Source: Rhodocollybia butyracea
Taxonomy: Eukaryota; Basidiomycota; Agaricomycetes; Agaricales; Omphalotaceae
Reading direction: 5' to 3'
Length of the DNA stretch: 64,000 nucleotides
Assembly (NCBI GenBank): GCA_015501585.1
Contig: JADNRY010000018.1
Span: 1-64,000 of the forward strand
A model generated the notes under the pieces. The model did no database searches. It worked only from the letters and a program-made list of their open reading frames with translations, and was not told the origin of the DNA. Positions 30,901-42,391 of the stretch are shown here, one piece after another; positions within the stretch are counted from its first letter, which is position 1; the number at the start of each line of letters is the position of its first letter. Both the position numbers and the translations under genes were made by a program.

Positions 30901-31619
30901 ACTCACATGGTGAAAGTACCTACATCTGAGTTTCATTATTGAACAATAATTGCCAAGTTATCTTAATACAGAAATGAATTACCTGTCGGTCCACTCTACT
31001 CTAACACACCCGAGTTTGAAGAATCCAATTTATCAATCAGAATGCGTCAGCTGAAATCTTTTCTCTCGTGTGGTAGGCAGGTAGGCCGGCGCGGTCCCAT
31101 TAAGAAACAGCTGGGTTCCACACTACACATATCATGCCTAAGATATGCCAAGCCGTGTGTGTGGACATCTATTTCCAACATTGCTTTGTTGAGAGTTGGA
31201 ACTCCCAGACTCAACATCGTTAAGGCACCTAATGAACAGGCACTTGAAGTTGTTGGCGCTCCAGAGTTCACGCGTTCACGGGCCTCCAAAGTTGTCTTCC
31301 ATATCCCACATTTGAATGAATTTACTCTCATCCATTGTCTACTACTTATTGCTACAATGCTGATCCATCTTACATCCACTGCAGCTGACTTGGAGCAGAA
31401 AAATCCTTCTGTCAATAATCCATCCAACTTTGAGCGTGCCTGCGAGGCACATCGTTAACAGTACCTATGAATGTTTGGGCCCTGTGGTTAATTGGCATTC
31501 CTGCGCTTGGCACACGCTTCCAAAATTAAGTCTGCCTTGACTGAATGCACAAGTGCATGCAAAAATGATGAAATATTTGAGAAGGTGTTTAATATGCCGA
31601 TGAAGTTGCTTTAAATAGT
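30901..31619. other. Unassigned region
   Basis: Both strands are open across much of 31042-31458, but neither translation resembles a family I know and no splice or promoter context supports a gene. The start (AATACAGAAATGAATTACC) resembles the cluster modules at about 14510 and 19790, so the duplicated cluster reaches roughly 31.0 kb. Confidence 0.35.
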
Positions 31620-31962
31620 TACCAAAAACGTCTCTCCTCCCTCATCTTCAAGTCCTTCCCATCCTAATTCCTGAAGCATGTTTTTCAATACAGGGTGAGT
31701 TTCTCTCAATGTCAATGCCCCCCATGTCCCACTCTCTTGTGCTTATTTCCCATCCAGTATTCTCACTGCTTGTGCCATGCTCCCGTTTGTTGCAGGTCTC
31801 ACCAATCTTGTCGTACCTCTCATCAATAAAGAAAATACACCAGTTCTTGTTACCTGGACTTTCAAAGCCGGGGATGAGTTTGTGCTCTTTCCCCACTTCC
31901 TTGGTGCAAAGCTCATCATCTTTGTGACTGCATAGGCCTTTCTCGCTCCAGCTCAATCTGAG
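31620..31962 (+). pseudogene. Left part of an unidentified ORF split by nested retroelements
   Basis: A short exon (reading SLLPHLQVLPILIPEACFSI) is followed by an apparent intron, GTGAGTTTC to GTTTGTTGCAG (about 31693-31795). A second open segment then reads NLVVPLINKENTPVLVTWTF-KAGDEFVLFPHF up to QSE. The final CTGAG is the target site of the TGTAAC element. Joining across the insertion, the frame continues at 61181 (PVTLATGVNPAFGSLTVSFP). One in-frame TAG occurs near 31931. I cannot name the protein. Confidence 0.4.
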
Positions 31963-32031
31963 TGTAACGCCTACAGCACGTTCATTGCCGTTAGCGCTGA
32001 TATTACATAATTAGTTCACTCTTATCCTCGT

Positions 32032-32167
32032 ACCACTTACTGGGCGGAATACAGAGGTAAAGGTGGTGTGGACAAAGGTGTCACAGAATAGTAATCCAGC
32101 AACACTCGTATGCCACATAGGACAAAGGCGTCTCCAGATACTCCTTCTGAAACACACGTATGCCTCA
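32032..32167. repeat. Left arm of an inverted repeat
   Basis: This 136-bp arm is the reverse complement of 32956-33092, with few mismatches. It starts ACCACTTACTGGGCGGAATA and ends ACACGTATGCCTCA. It is a potential hairpin with a loop of about 790 bp, lying in the 5' part of the TGTAAC element. Confidence 0.85.
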
Positions 32168-32955
32168 CAGCCCAGGGGCCTTACACTTTTTTGCACATTC
32201 CAAAAGCCTCAAAGCTTGCCTGTTGAGCATAGCACACATCAACAGGTGGCATCTGGCCTTTTCCTTGGACCTTTGCTGTTACAGGAGTGTTGGGGAAGCA
32301 GGAGCTAGGTGTTGGGTCAGACAGGTAGTCTGTCATTGGGGGAGTTCTTGGTTTGGGTCCATGATGTTTAGTACGCTGGAAAGCCCTCGTTCGCCGCTCT
32401 CTATCGCGCTATCAACCGTCCTATTTTCTCTCCGCGATCCGGAGATATTCTCCTTGACATTTTTGCCTTCATCTTATGATGTGTCACCCATATCTCGGGA
32501 ACCGCGCGGTCATTTTGTTTGACCCAGGACTCGTTTGAAAGTCCCGCCTCATCGCTTTCGAACGCCGTCTCCCATTTGTCGTTACAACGTTTCGTTTCAA
32601 CGATATGGTCTCTGACATTATTACCATCACTGATAACTGACTCCCAACTATGCTTCTCCTCTGTCTCTCCATTCTGGATATCCTATTGGCATAGTCTATG
32701 TCCTCTATGACTTCCTATTCAGCCCTATGTCCCTCAGCCTCCTGTCATCTTGCTTGCTGCACCTGTACAGTCAGCCTTCTGGTCCTTCTTTATTGTGTTT
32801 CATTCTCCCTTCTCTGCTACCATTCTCATCATGGTAGTCCTCCTAATCCCACCAGTGACACCACATCTTCTTATGGCCCAGTGTTCACTGCGCCCAGCTT
32901 GGAACTACAAGTTTAGCTCTGGGGCCTATGTGTGTTCCACAGTGAACGCCTTGGC
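32168..32955. other. Loop between the 136-bp inverted-repeat arms
   Basis: I see no gene. It holds GCCTCACAGCCCAGGGG (from 32162), also present at 61027. The rest (for example 32350-32700) is not recognised. Confidence 0.35.
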
Positions 32956-33092
32956 TTGAGGCATACGTGTGTTTCAGAAGGAGTATCTGGAGACGCCTTT
33001 GTCCTATGTGGCATACAAGTGTTGCTGGATTACTATTCTGTGACACCTTTGTCCACACCACCTTTACCTCCGTATTCCGCCCAGTAAGTGGT
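32956..33092. repeat. Right arm of an inverted repeat
   Basis: Mate of 32032-32167. It starts TGAGGCATACGTGTG and ends CCAGTAAGTGGT. Confidence 0.85.
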
Positions 33093-33470
33093 GACATTGT
33101 CTATGACAGGATGTGATCTTCAGCATGAATTTGGACTCGCTTTTAACTTATTTCCTTTTCTCATCCATTGCGTTGATGTTGATGTTGGGATGACTTAGAA
33201 AATTTAGAAAATTTCACAGCCTTGTCTGGTTGGTAGACCATGGTTTGGTCTAGTGGGGGAGAGTGTAACGGCTACGGAATTGGCGCCGCTTTGGTTATTA
33301 TCAATAGCGTTTATTATGTAATCTTTAGTTCCTTTCCTTCCTGCCACTTTGTGTGTACTCTCAATAGAATTGGGTTGTGTGCACTTGGTGGGATTTAAGG
33401 ACTCTTTTAGCTGCTATCAGCTAAGCTTTCAGCCTTACCCGCTCTTATCTTGCTATATCAGCTAGCCCGC

Positions 33471-36400
33471 TATTTGGGTATTTACGTGTAGGTGTGCAAA
33501 AGGTGCTATAAAACAACCTAACAAAAACACTACCGCACCTAACCAGACTATCGATATGTAAGGGAGCAAGGGCGGGTTGTCAGAGATTCCCCGAGGGAAA
33601 GCTTTGTAATATCGGATATACGCGCGCGACTGCTCCAGGTTCAAGACTGTAGCGCTAACGTGGGTAACTAAGCTTAGACAACTCTTAGAACTAAGTCGAG
33701 AGAAGCCTAGTTGGGGTGTACGAGTGTACGAGGGAACCAGGTGTGTATGTCCAAATCAATTAACCAAAACCAAAACCAATACAACGAAACTAAGATTCTC
33801 CTAGGCAAACTCTGGCTCTAGCTAGAATAGTAATCTCGAGGTTTGTCAACAACCCTAGGCAAACTCTGGCACTAGCTGCTGTGACGCCGTAAAGTCCTCG
33901 ACCAAACTCTGGGCCAAGCTACAATATTGTGAGTGAACTTAATCACTAGGAACTCGTACCACAATCTTAGTGGCTCGTCTAACTTCGTGAAGAAGTCAAC
34001 TAAGGAACCCTCACTCTGGAGCTGAATAATCCCTTACTAGAAGCCGTCCCCTCTAAGGAAGCAACGAGATTTGAGTTGATCTGGAGTTTGAGAGAACTCT
34101 ACACACTTAAATTCGATCAAGATATAAATGGGCTTTGCGAAGCGCGTGAAGTTTATTACTTTCTTAAGATAACCAAGTCAGGAGGCGTCACGCTACTGAT
34201 CCCGTGGGGACGTTCTACGGAGCACTGGTCTTAGCAGTCAAGTAGGGGGCAAGAAACTTGTCTTATTGAATAAATATATCTGGCTTATATACTGAGTAGA
34301 GAGAGTTTAATACGAAAATAGATGAAACAGATACGGAGAGAGACGGAAAGAGAGTGGAACAGAGGAATCTGGCTCGGAAAGGAAACTCCAGCCTATATAT
34401 GGTACACACGATAAAGAAATAGTCCATTCTTGGGTATATATCAGAGGTAAAATATGATTTTGTGAGGATTAACATAGTTTTAGAGTGTGTGGATCCGAGC
34501 AAGGTTTCTCCAATTACTCCACAATTCTCCGGGGTCAGGAGTACCTTTACGCTTCATGATCACTTGCCGCCCGGTTTCCCTTGGGTGAGTTTCATTCTAT
34601 TCCTCGGATAGTTCTGTCCATCCTGAGTGTGATTAACATTCTCTCGAGAAGACCTGTTATCTAGCTTTCCAACGACACCACTTATGATAGTCTCAAGCAA
34701 CTGCGCTGAGTATGTACAAGTGATTCCCGATAGTCGGCTTTAACGGATAAGACCTTCCGTGTATGATTCCTAAGATCAAATGTTTCGATTTGCCAAGGCT
34801 ATCCCGGCGCGTAGCTTTCCGTAGGACCGCTAAGCATGTTTCTACCATCCTCATGGTTGCGACCGGTGCCGCAAATAGATCTTTACGGTTTTCCTCGGGA
34901 TCGTTCTGGTCCATTGGTACGGACTGTAAAGTCCACATCTTAACATAGCTTGTTGGGGGTCTTAGTGCAAGGGATGCCTTTCCTCATAATTCCTTCCCTC
35001 GAGTAACGCGTTGGCTTAGTACTTATCCCGCTTCGAGATGTCCTGTAGTTTAGAGAGTCTACACTCTTTGGGTATAACTAGATTGACAATCTAGCGTTAC
35101 ATCTCCGGGCAGCCCAGGTATCCTCGCTAGCTTGGCTCTAGGCTACGCTTGTGGGCGTACCTTCACAGCTCGCTGAGTATTATTGTTAAGTCAGCCGCTT
35201 CAGTAGCATTATTTAAATACCCCCAGTACCTGTTGTGGAGATTATGATAATAAACCCAGTAAGCTACTGTACAGTAAGAGTGTAGGGGCATTTTAATCCC
35301 TCTGTGTTCGCATTTGATGAGGTCATGTGACTCGTTCGTTGCAGCTTTTGGGTGGCTGGACGAAAATAGGTTATTTACGGGCCTATTTAGGCAATTTCTG
35401 GGATGGTAGCTAGCCCAAAAAAGACTATATATAATGTATTAATATTTGAGCACTACTCCGAGGTGGATTAGGCACCATAAGGGATGGATTGCATCGAAAA
35501 ATCTAGATGACGTTCGGTCAAAGCTGGCTGAGCATTACCAAATTGGGTAATGCCATCAAAACAGTAAAAGTGGCCTAAAAAGCCTGCTTCTACATGGATA
35601 TTCCGCCCTATAAGAGTGTAGATAGTATCTTTACATATATAATAGGTCCCTGAAGCGAAATTACAGTGATAGCTGCGGTCAAAGCTGTTTTATTACCATA
35701 TTTAGAATGCCAGCAAAGCGGCCTAAAAGCTTGATTATGCATGGGTATTCTACCTAATAGCAGTCTATACAGTGTTTATAGATGTACAGTAGGCACCTAA
35801 AGCGAAATTAAAGCAGGTATATGGTGTAATAGTAGCACTGCTTCGATGTTTGGGTCTGTGGCTGTGTTGTAAAAAATCGAAATAAAAGTAGGGATGTTTA
35901 ATATACTAGTGGTACAGGCATGGTCTCTGCATAATATATATATGCCTGAAGCGAAGTCAGAGCATTCTATGGAGATAATAGGCTGTAATTGCCCGCTCTA
36001 GGCCGGAGGATGTCAAAGCTGTATGACCAAATAGGGAAATATATGATTACATACAGGTGGTGTTGAGTCGAAGTTGGGCTCAGTAATGGCATGGCCTCTC
36101 AAGGTCTGAGGTCTGGAATACATATCTGAGTGCTGTAGTATACTAGCTACGCCCTCCAGGTGTTATATTTGGCAATATGTGGGCAGGAATATGTACATGG
36201 AGTGATCAATGGTGAGTAACCATCAAAATTCGCTTTTTTGAGGAATTAAAATGAGTGTCTAAGTGCAGGTAGGACCTCAAACCTCGGTAGGTATACTCTC
36301 CAGCATAGTATACACTCGATCCATGTCCAAGAACTATTTATATGGCACCAGATGCGATGGTATACACTGATCTTTATTGATTTTCCCTCAAAACTCGATT

Positions 36401-38487
36401 TTTTGAGGAATTATCATAGAATATTGGGGCCTTAAGAGTAGCCAGGGGGCTAAGACGTCGTATATAGACTGTAATACATGGTATTAGTCTTTGCCATATG
36501 CAAGAACAATTTATGCAGCACCTGAAGCGATGGTATTCCCTGATCTGTATGCATTCTGCCAAAAAATGCGATTTTCAGGAAATAAAACAGGCATAGAGCG
36601 TGCTATGCACCTCAGACTATGCTCAAACTTGGGTAATCATGTATTCGAATTATATAGAGGCCTTCCAGACCAAAAATAGGCATAGAGTGTGCTACAAGTC
36701 TCAGATCATACTAAAAACTTGGGAAACATGTCTTCGAGTTGAATTCAACGAGTACCAGGTGCTATATCTACATATGGGTACCTCCATGGAACGATACTCT
36801 TGTAAGTGCACACTAGGATATCTCTAGTTGGCTCAAAGTTCAGATCGTGACATTGAGATGTACATACTCAAACCTTTTGGTCTGGAAGGCCTCTATATAA
36901 TTCGAATACATGATTACCCAAGTTTGAGCATAGTCTGAGGTGCATAGCATGCTCTATGCCTGTTTTATTTCCTGAAAATCGCATTTTTTGGCAGAATGCA
37001 TACAGATCAGGGAATACCATTGCTTCAGGTGCTGCATAAATTGTTCTTGCATATGGCAAAGACTAATACCATGTATTACAGTCTATATACGACGTCTTAG
37101 CCCCCTGGCTACTCTTAAGGCCCCAATATTCTATGATAATTCCTCAAAAAATCGAGTTTTGAGGGAAAATCAATAAAGATCAGTGTATACCATCGCATCT
37201 GGTGCCATATAAATAGTTCTTGGACATGGATCGAGTGTATACTATGCTGGAGAGTATACCTACCGAGGTTTGAGGTCCTACCTGCACTTAGACACTCATT
37301 TTAATTCCTCAAAAAAGCGAATTTTGATGGTTACTCACCATTGATCACTCCATGTACATATTCCTGCCCACATATTGCCAAATATAACACCTGGAGGGCG
37401 TAGCTAGTATACTACAGCACTCAGATATGTATTCCAGACCTCAGACCTTGAGAGGCCATGCCATTACTGAGCCCAACTTCGACTCAACACCACCTGTATG
37501 TAATCATATATTTCCCTATTTGGTCATACAGCTTTGACATCCTCCGGCCTAGAGCGGGCAATTACAGCCTATTATCTCCATAGAATGCTCTGACTTCGCT
37601 TCAGGCATATATATATTATGCAGAGACCATGCCTGTACCACTAGTATATTAAACATCCCTACTTTTATTTCGATTTTTTACAACACAGCCACAGACCCAA
37701 ACATCGAAGCAGTGCTACTATTACACCATATACCTGCTTTAATTTCGCTTTAGGTGCCTACTGTACATCTATAAACACTGTATAGACTGCTATTAGGTAG
37801 AATACCCATGCATAATCAAGCTTTTAGGCCGCTTTGCTGGCATTCTAAATATGGTAATAAAACAGCTTTGACCGCAGCTATCACTGTAATTTCGCTTCAG
37901 GGACCTATTATATATGTAAAGATACTATCTACACTCTTATAGGGCGGAATATCCATGTAGAAGCAGGCTTTTTAGGCCACTTTTACTGTTTTGATGGCAT
38001 TACCCAATTTGGTAATGCTCAGCCAGCTTTGACCGAACGTCATCTAGATTTTTCGATGCAATCCATCCCCTTATGGTGCCTAATCCACCTCGGAGTAGTG
38101 CTCAAATATTAATACATTATATATAGTCTTTTTTGGGCTAGCTACCATCCCAGAAATTGCCTAAATAGGCCCGTAAATAACCTATTTTCGTCCAGCCACC
38201 CAAAAGCTGCAACGAACGAGTCACATGACCTCATCAAATGCGAACACAGAGGGATTAAAATGCCCCTACACTCTTACTGTACAGTAGCTTACTGGGTTTA
38301 TTATCATAATCTCCACAACAGGTACTGGGGGTATTTAAATAATGCTACTGCAATGGGTGGTTAAGTTCTTTGCCTCGGCAACAGCTATCACGCTCGGGCT
38401 CCGTATAACTCTCTTATTGCATTGTATAACACGTACAAAGTGTCAAAATGTACGGTTACACGCCTTAGGCCGATTTTAGGCCTAATA
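33471..38487 (-). repeat. 3' LTR of the giant element, split by a fold-back element
   Basis: 33471-35190 plus 38366-38487 together match 59165-61008 (about 1842 vs 1844 bp). The interruption is the 3.17-kb fold-back element with TSD TTAAG. The outer edge begins TATTTGGGTATT and the inner edge ends GGCCTAATA. The stretch 33471-33644 repeats the start of the gag reading frame that lies in the 5' LTR. Confidence 0.9.
35191..38360. mobile_element. Fold-back element, 3.17 kb, with 1.47-kb inverted arms
   Basis: 35201-36675 and 36875-38350 are inverted copies with only a handful of differences and one single-base indel near 35483. The loop is about 200 bp (36676-36874). The flanks are TTAAG at 35186-35190 and 38361-38365, and the intact LTR at 60890 shows the empty site. 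The outermost 10 bp on each side match imperfectly; the near-perfect part starts CAGTAGCATTATTTAAATA. Each arm is itself built from diverged sub-repeats around (C)CTGAAGCGAAATTA (35650, 35798, 35950, 36345, 36520). No transposase is encoded. TTAAG/TTAA could point to piggyBac-type targeting, but this is unproven. Confidence 0.92.
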
Positions 38488-38498
38488 TCTCCCCCAAA
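38488..38498 (-). promoter_or_regulatory. Polypurine tract of the giant element
   Basis: Read on the minus strand it is TTTGGGGGAGA, directly abutting the start of the 3' LTR (TATTAGGCC). This is the expected position of the plus-strand primer. Confidence 0.75.
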
Positions 38499-38954
38499 CT
38501 AATGATCTGACTGTCCCCGGTCAGCCCACCAAGCCTAGGATCGACTCTGCTAGCAATCCCTTTTATGTTCTCGGCATTTAGCATTCTAATTCCTTTCCCG
38601 CGGACTAGTCTGGACGTACTACCCCTAAGTTTAACTGGGATCATTCTCGACGTCGGGCGCTTATGTGAATCAGGTGTCAACAATTGAATTGATCTACAAG
38701 ACAGCATATGCCGCGGGCGCCTAGACTCCTGATTGGGGATCCCAATCATTTCCTCGATAACATTTTCTTTAAGTTTAACGTGTTAAGTCTTCGAGAACTC
38801 TGAAAACACCTCTATCACATTTGTATTTTGTGATATGTTGTTTTACGTCTTAAGACAGATGCCGGTCACTTCGGCTACGGCTTCGGGCAACAATCTATTA
38901 ATAAGGCAATGTTGAAAATTTTCAACAAGTCCCATCATCGTCTCCCCCACCACC
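38499..38954. other. 5' flank of antisense gene A
   Basis: The stretch CTCCCCCAAACTAATGATCT with the following ACTGTCC-CGGTCAGC is echoed at 48568-48610, upstream of gene B (CTCCCCCAAACTAATGATAT, ACTGTCCTCAGTTGAGC). The two antisense genes may therefore share a duplicated leader. No clear TATA box is visible; CTATTAATAAGG at about 38891 is a weak candidate. A C-rich CCCCCACCACC precedes the ATG. Confidence 0.45.
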
Positions 38955-39023
38955 ATGTCTGCTGAACAAGGCCTGCCCGACTGGTGGCCTACGCTGCCTT
39001 CCGATGTAATTGAGGCTTATCTT

Positions 39024-40178
39024 TGTTATGACCCGGATCTAAATCCTATACACCCAATCTTTTTTCTTCTGTAACCAACTATGAACACTATCATTAATAC
39101 TTCTACTTAACATTTTACATTCATTAGTTATTCAACACCATTTGGGTTAATGCTGCACACATTCTTCCAGAACACCAGAATGATCTTTAACAGTCACTGC
39201 ACAGTCTGCACAGTCATGACATCATTCTAGCTCCACAACTATGATGTCATCTTGCTACTCCACAATCATGATGTCATTCCACTGCTCCGCAGTTATGATA
39301 TCACATCACTGCTCCACAGCTATGACATCACTGCTCCACAGCTATGACATCATTGCATAGCCTCTTTACATCAATGACTCAATATCAGTCATTGCACAGC
39401 CAGATATCTGAGTCAACTACGGTTCCGCATACATGACTCAATATTAGTCATTGCACAGCATTACATAGTCAGACTGACTCATCCGCAGTATTTCCGCAGT
39501 TATGACTCAAATCTAGTCATTCCGCAGCATTTCCTAACTAGTACACATTGCACAGTATATAAGTAGTCTAGATTTACCAATGTACGTTAGACGTATTATT
39601 TTTCTTAAATCCAAACCCCCACTTGTTTGCTGTTATCACTTGTGTGAATCACCAGACCAACTCATTGTATATTGTTGAGCTATCTCCAAGTTACAATACA
39701 CATTTATACATCTTGTTGAGCTAACTCCAAGTTGTATCCACTAACATTCACCTGTTGAGCTATCTCCTAGTGAATACTTCTTTAATTGCCACTTGTTGAG
39801 CTATCTCCGAGTATTAGACATCACACTCACTATTACTTGTTGAGCTATCTCCGAGTATTAGACACCATACTCACTACTACTTGTCGAGCCATCTCCGAGT
39901 ATTAGTTCTGATTCATATTACTGCTTGTCGAGCCATCTCCGAGGGTAATCTTATTATTATTTGTCGAGCTATCTCCAAATAATAACTTCTGTGAGTTTTG
40001 TATTACAAACTAGTTACTAACTTTACTTGAGCCTAGTTGTTTGAGTATATATTTTTTGCCTAGCGGTTTCAACGAACGGAAAGGCTTGCTCTATAATCTC
40101 ATTAATTTCTCTTATCATTTTTACTGCCGAGTTACGTACTGTGAAGGTTTGGACGAGACTATTGATCGAGTCATAACA
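39024..40178 (+). repeat. 5' LTR of the Gag-only element
   Basis: 1155 bp, with the same bZIP-site array and TATATAA box as the solo LTR. It has one TTGTTGAGCTATCTCC tandem unit fewer than the 3' LTR, the main difference between the pair, probably from replication slippage. Confidence 0.93.
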
Positions 40179-40207
40179 TAATAATACGTCTCTACCCGCC
40201 CCCATGA

Positions 40208-42391
40208 ATGTCTACACAAACAACTAGATCATACACCCAGATTGGGTCTCACCAATTTGTTCAAGGATCTAATATCCCCACCTTTCCAATTGGTTTTAAT
40301 GCTCCAGGATATACACTGGGACAACGCAATACTAATGTTGGAAATAAAAACCAGGGGTCACCGACTACTATTTCAAATGGTGAATTTGTAGTAATGCAGA
40401 GAATTCACATTGGATCAAAGGGTTCAAATTTAACGGAAACTGTGGTTCAAGAAGTTAGAATGCCACCTACTGCACAAATTGCACAGATATTTGCTTGTCA
40501 TGATGACCGTTCCACCAGTCATTTAGTTGATAATGGTTTGCGAGGACAACAGCAGCAAATGCCTAATTTTGTAGCAAGTGCACCTCTACCTTTTTTACAT
40601 CATAGCCATTCTGCACAATTTGATACACACAAATCTCAAAGTGGAGAATCTACACGGCAAAGCAGGAACATTGTTCAGTTCTCAGAACCAGAACAAAGTC
40701 CTTCACCTACCTACCACTCATCATCTGCACCAGCAATTACTAGAGCCAAACAGGCAACTGGGAGTACAACAACTAATGGCCAAATGTCTTCTGTACTATC
40801 AAGTCAAAGACAAATTGAACCTATTAGAAGATCTCCATTGTCTTTAGTCCCTGAGGAAGGGCAAGAGCATTCCATGACTCATAGTAATCCACATCATAAA
40901 TCTCTCTCTCACCATTCTCAGTCAGATCACAATGCTGGAAGTGTTGTTAGGAGTTTAAATCACTCACAAGGGCATGAACAAGCACCTGTTCAATTGCAAG
41001 GTTTACAGCCAACTATATCTGCTCAGAATCATCCATCACCAAGTGGATCTTTCCAAAGTTCCGTAAAACAAGGCTCATACAAGTCAAACAATACTGTACC
41101 AGTTCTGAACCAGTTTCAAAATGAACAAATACAATTTGACAGACTCAGCCAGCAATGCCAAATATTTTTGGAGTCATTAGGCTATAGAAGCAGTAATGCT
41201 CAGCCATGGCAATGGATCCAACAGTTGACAAGACTAGGTCAGAGAGAACTTGCATCATTAAGCCCAAACCTGTATCAAAGGATGTCAGAAGAAAGAAATA
41301 CTCAAATTCTAACACACCTATACACTGAGATACAAAGGGATGAGGTTCAAGCTCTACTGAGGGCAAGGAGTAATATGAGTGTTGAATTAGCACCTTCTCT
41401 TCATACAAGCCAACGAGCCAAAGGACAGGAAAATGCACAAGAAAATGCACAAAGTGCTCACACACCTGTACAAAACACAGGAAATGTGGTAGAAACTCAT
41501 CCTCAACACAGTGTAGAGGAATCTAGGGCTCACTCACCAAGCCCTCAGATTGTCAACAGGCTATCTATGTTACAACCTGTGATGCACATGTCATCAGCAC
41601 CAGATCCTGTTGAAAAAGTGGAGCAAGGAACAAGGAATGACAACCAAGTTATTCACTCTGCAACTCTACCTCAACATGATGAATTAGCACATACTGGTAG
41701 TAGTCAGGCGCTACTTGATCGAGGGCAAAGAAATGCCAGCCTTATGAGCAGAAAACAAAATTTTGTAATGTCTACAAAATCTGGACAAGCTCAAGCTACA
41801 AGTCAATGTTTATTTCTTGAAATCCAACCAATAGATCCAACGCCACTACCTGCAGAAAATAATCATGTTCCACAGACTCTCATTCATGAGCCTTTAGGTT
41901 TGGACTGGGCTGAGCAAGCACATGATTTTTTGCAAAGCAATAATGATTATTCTTTTGTCTCACACAAAGGCAGGACACAAAAAGTCTCAAAAGGAGCCTC
42001 ACAATTGTTCCCACTAGCATATGGTCCAGAAATCAATAACTTTGTACAAAATGACTGTCATACTGCTCAAAATACGGTTTTGGATCAGGATAGCCCACCA
42101 AACAATCATACATCACAAGCTCAACAACAGAGGGCCACCACGCTGACTCCAAGAGCTTCTAGAATGAATCAAGACAATTCTAGAAATGATAATGTTAATA
42201 AGATGTCAGTAGTACTAACCACTTGGGTCACTCCAGAGGAGTATGACCAAAGACAAGGAAAAGGGGCTTGTACTTACTGTGAAAAGATAAGCCACTTTGC
42301 CCAACACTGCCCACAACAGCATGAACATGTGTCAGGTCAAGCTGCATTTATTGAAACTTCCAGAAAAAATACCCGACAACATTATAATTGA
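40208..42391 (+). CDS. Gag-like protein with CCHC zinc knuckle
   Basis: A 727-residue product, very rich in Gln, Ser, His and Asn. The only clear motif is a C-terminal zinc knuckle CTYCEKISHFAQHC (C-x2-C-x4-H-x4-C, about residues 690-705), the hallmark of retroviral and retrotransposon nucleocapsid. A helical segment with LESLGYRSSNAQPWQWIQQL (about residues 315-335) may belong to the capsid fold. The frame is intact, with no stop over 2.2 kb despite low-complexity composition, so it was probably functional recently. The start ATG at 40208 lies 30 bp after the 5' LTR. A second, out-of-frame ATG lies 4 bp upstream. Confidence 0.85.
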   Translation: MSTQTTRSYTQIGSHQFVQGSNIPTFPIGFNAPGYTLGQRNTNVGNKNQGSPTTISNGEFVVMQRIHIGSKGSNLTETVVQEVRMPPTAQIAQIFACHDDRSTSHLVDNGLRGQQQQMPNFVASAPLPFLHHSHSAQFDTHKSQSGESTRQSRNIVQFSEPEQSPSPTYHSSSAPAITRAKQATGSTTTNGQMSSVLSSQRQIEPIRRSPLSLVPEEGQEHSMTHSNPHHKSLSHHSQSDHNAGSVVRSLNHSQGHEQAPVQLQGLQPTISAQNHPSPSGSFQSSVKQGSYKSNNTVPVLNQFQNEQIQFDRLSQQCQIFLESLGYRSSNAQPWQWIQQLTRLGQRELASLSPNLYQRMSEERNTQILTHLYTEIQRDEVQALLRARSNMSVELAPSLHTSQRAKGQENAQENAQSAHTPVQNTGNVVETHPQHSVEESRAHSPSPQIVNRLSMLQPVMHMSSAPDPVEKVEQGTRNDNQVIHSATLPQHDELAHTGSSQALLDRGQRNASLMSRKQNFVMSTKSGQAQATSQCLFLEIQPIDPTPLPAENNHVPQTLIHEPLGLDWAEQAHDFLQSNNDYSFVSHKGRTQKVSKGASQLFPLAYGPEINNFVQNDCHTAQNTVLDQDSPPNNHTSQAQQQRATTLTPRASRMNQDNSRNDNVNKMSVVLTTWVTPEEYDQRQGKGACTYCEKISHFAQHCPQQHEHVSGQAAFIETSRKNTRQHYN

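Noticed and set aside
31042..31458. Plus- or minus-strand protein at 31.0-31.5 kb
   Set aside because: Both strands are open with similar length and neither resembles a known family; left as unassigned.
33462..33644. Minus-strand frame at the outer edge of the 3' LTR as a separate membrane-protein gene
   Set aside because: It is the LTR-borne start of the gag reading frame duplicated in both LTRs; it has no gene continuation here.
36374..37176. Mirror-image short frames in the fold-back arms
   Set aside because: They are the same sequence read on both arms, with no coding signature; a consequence of the inverted repeat.
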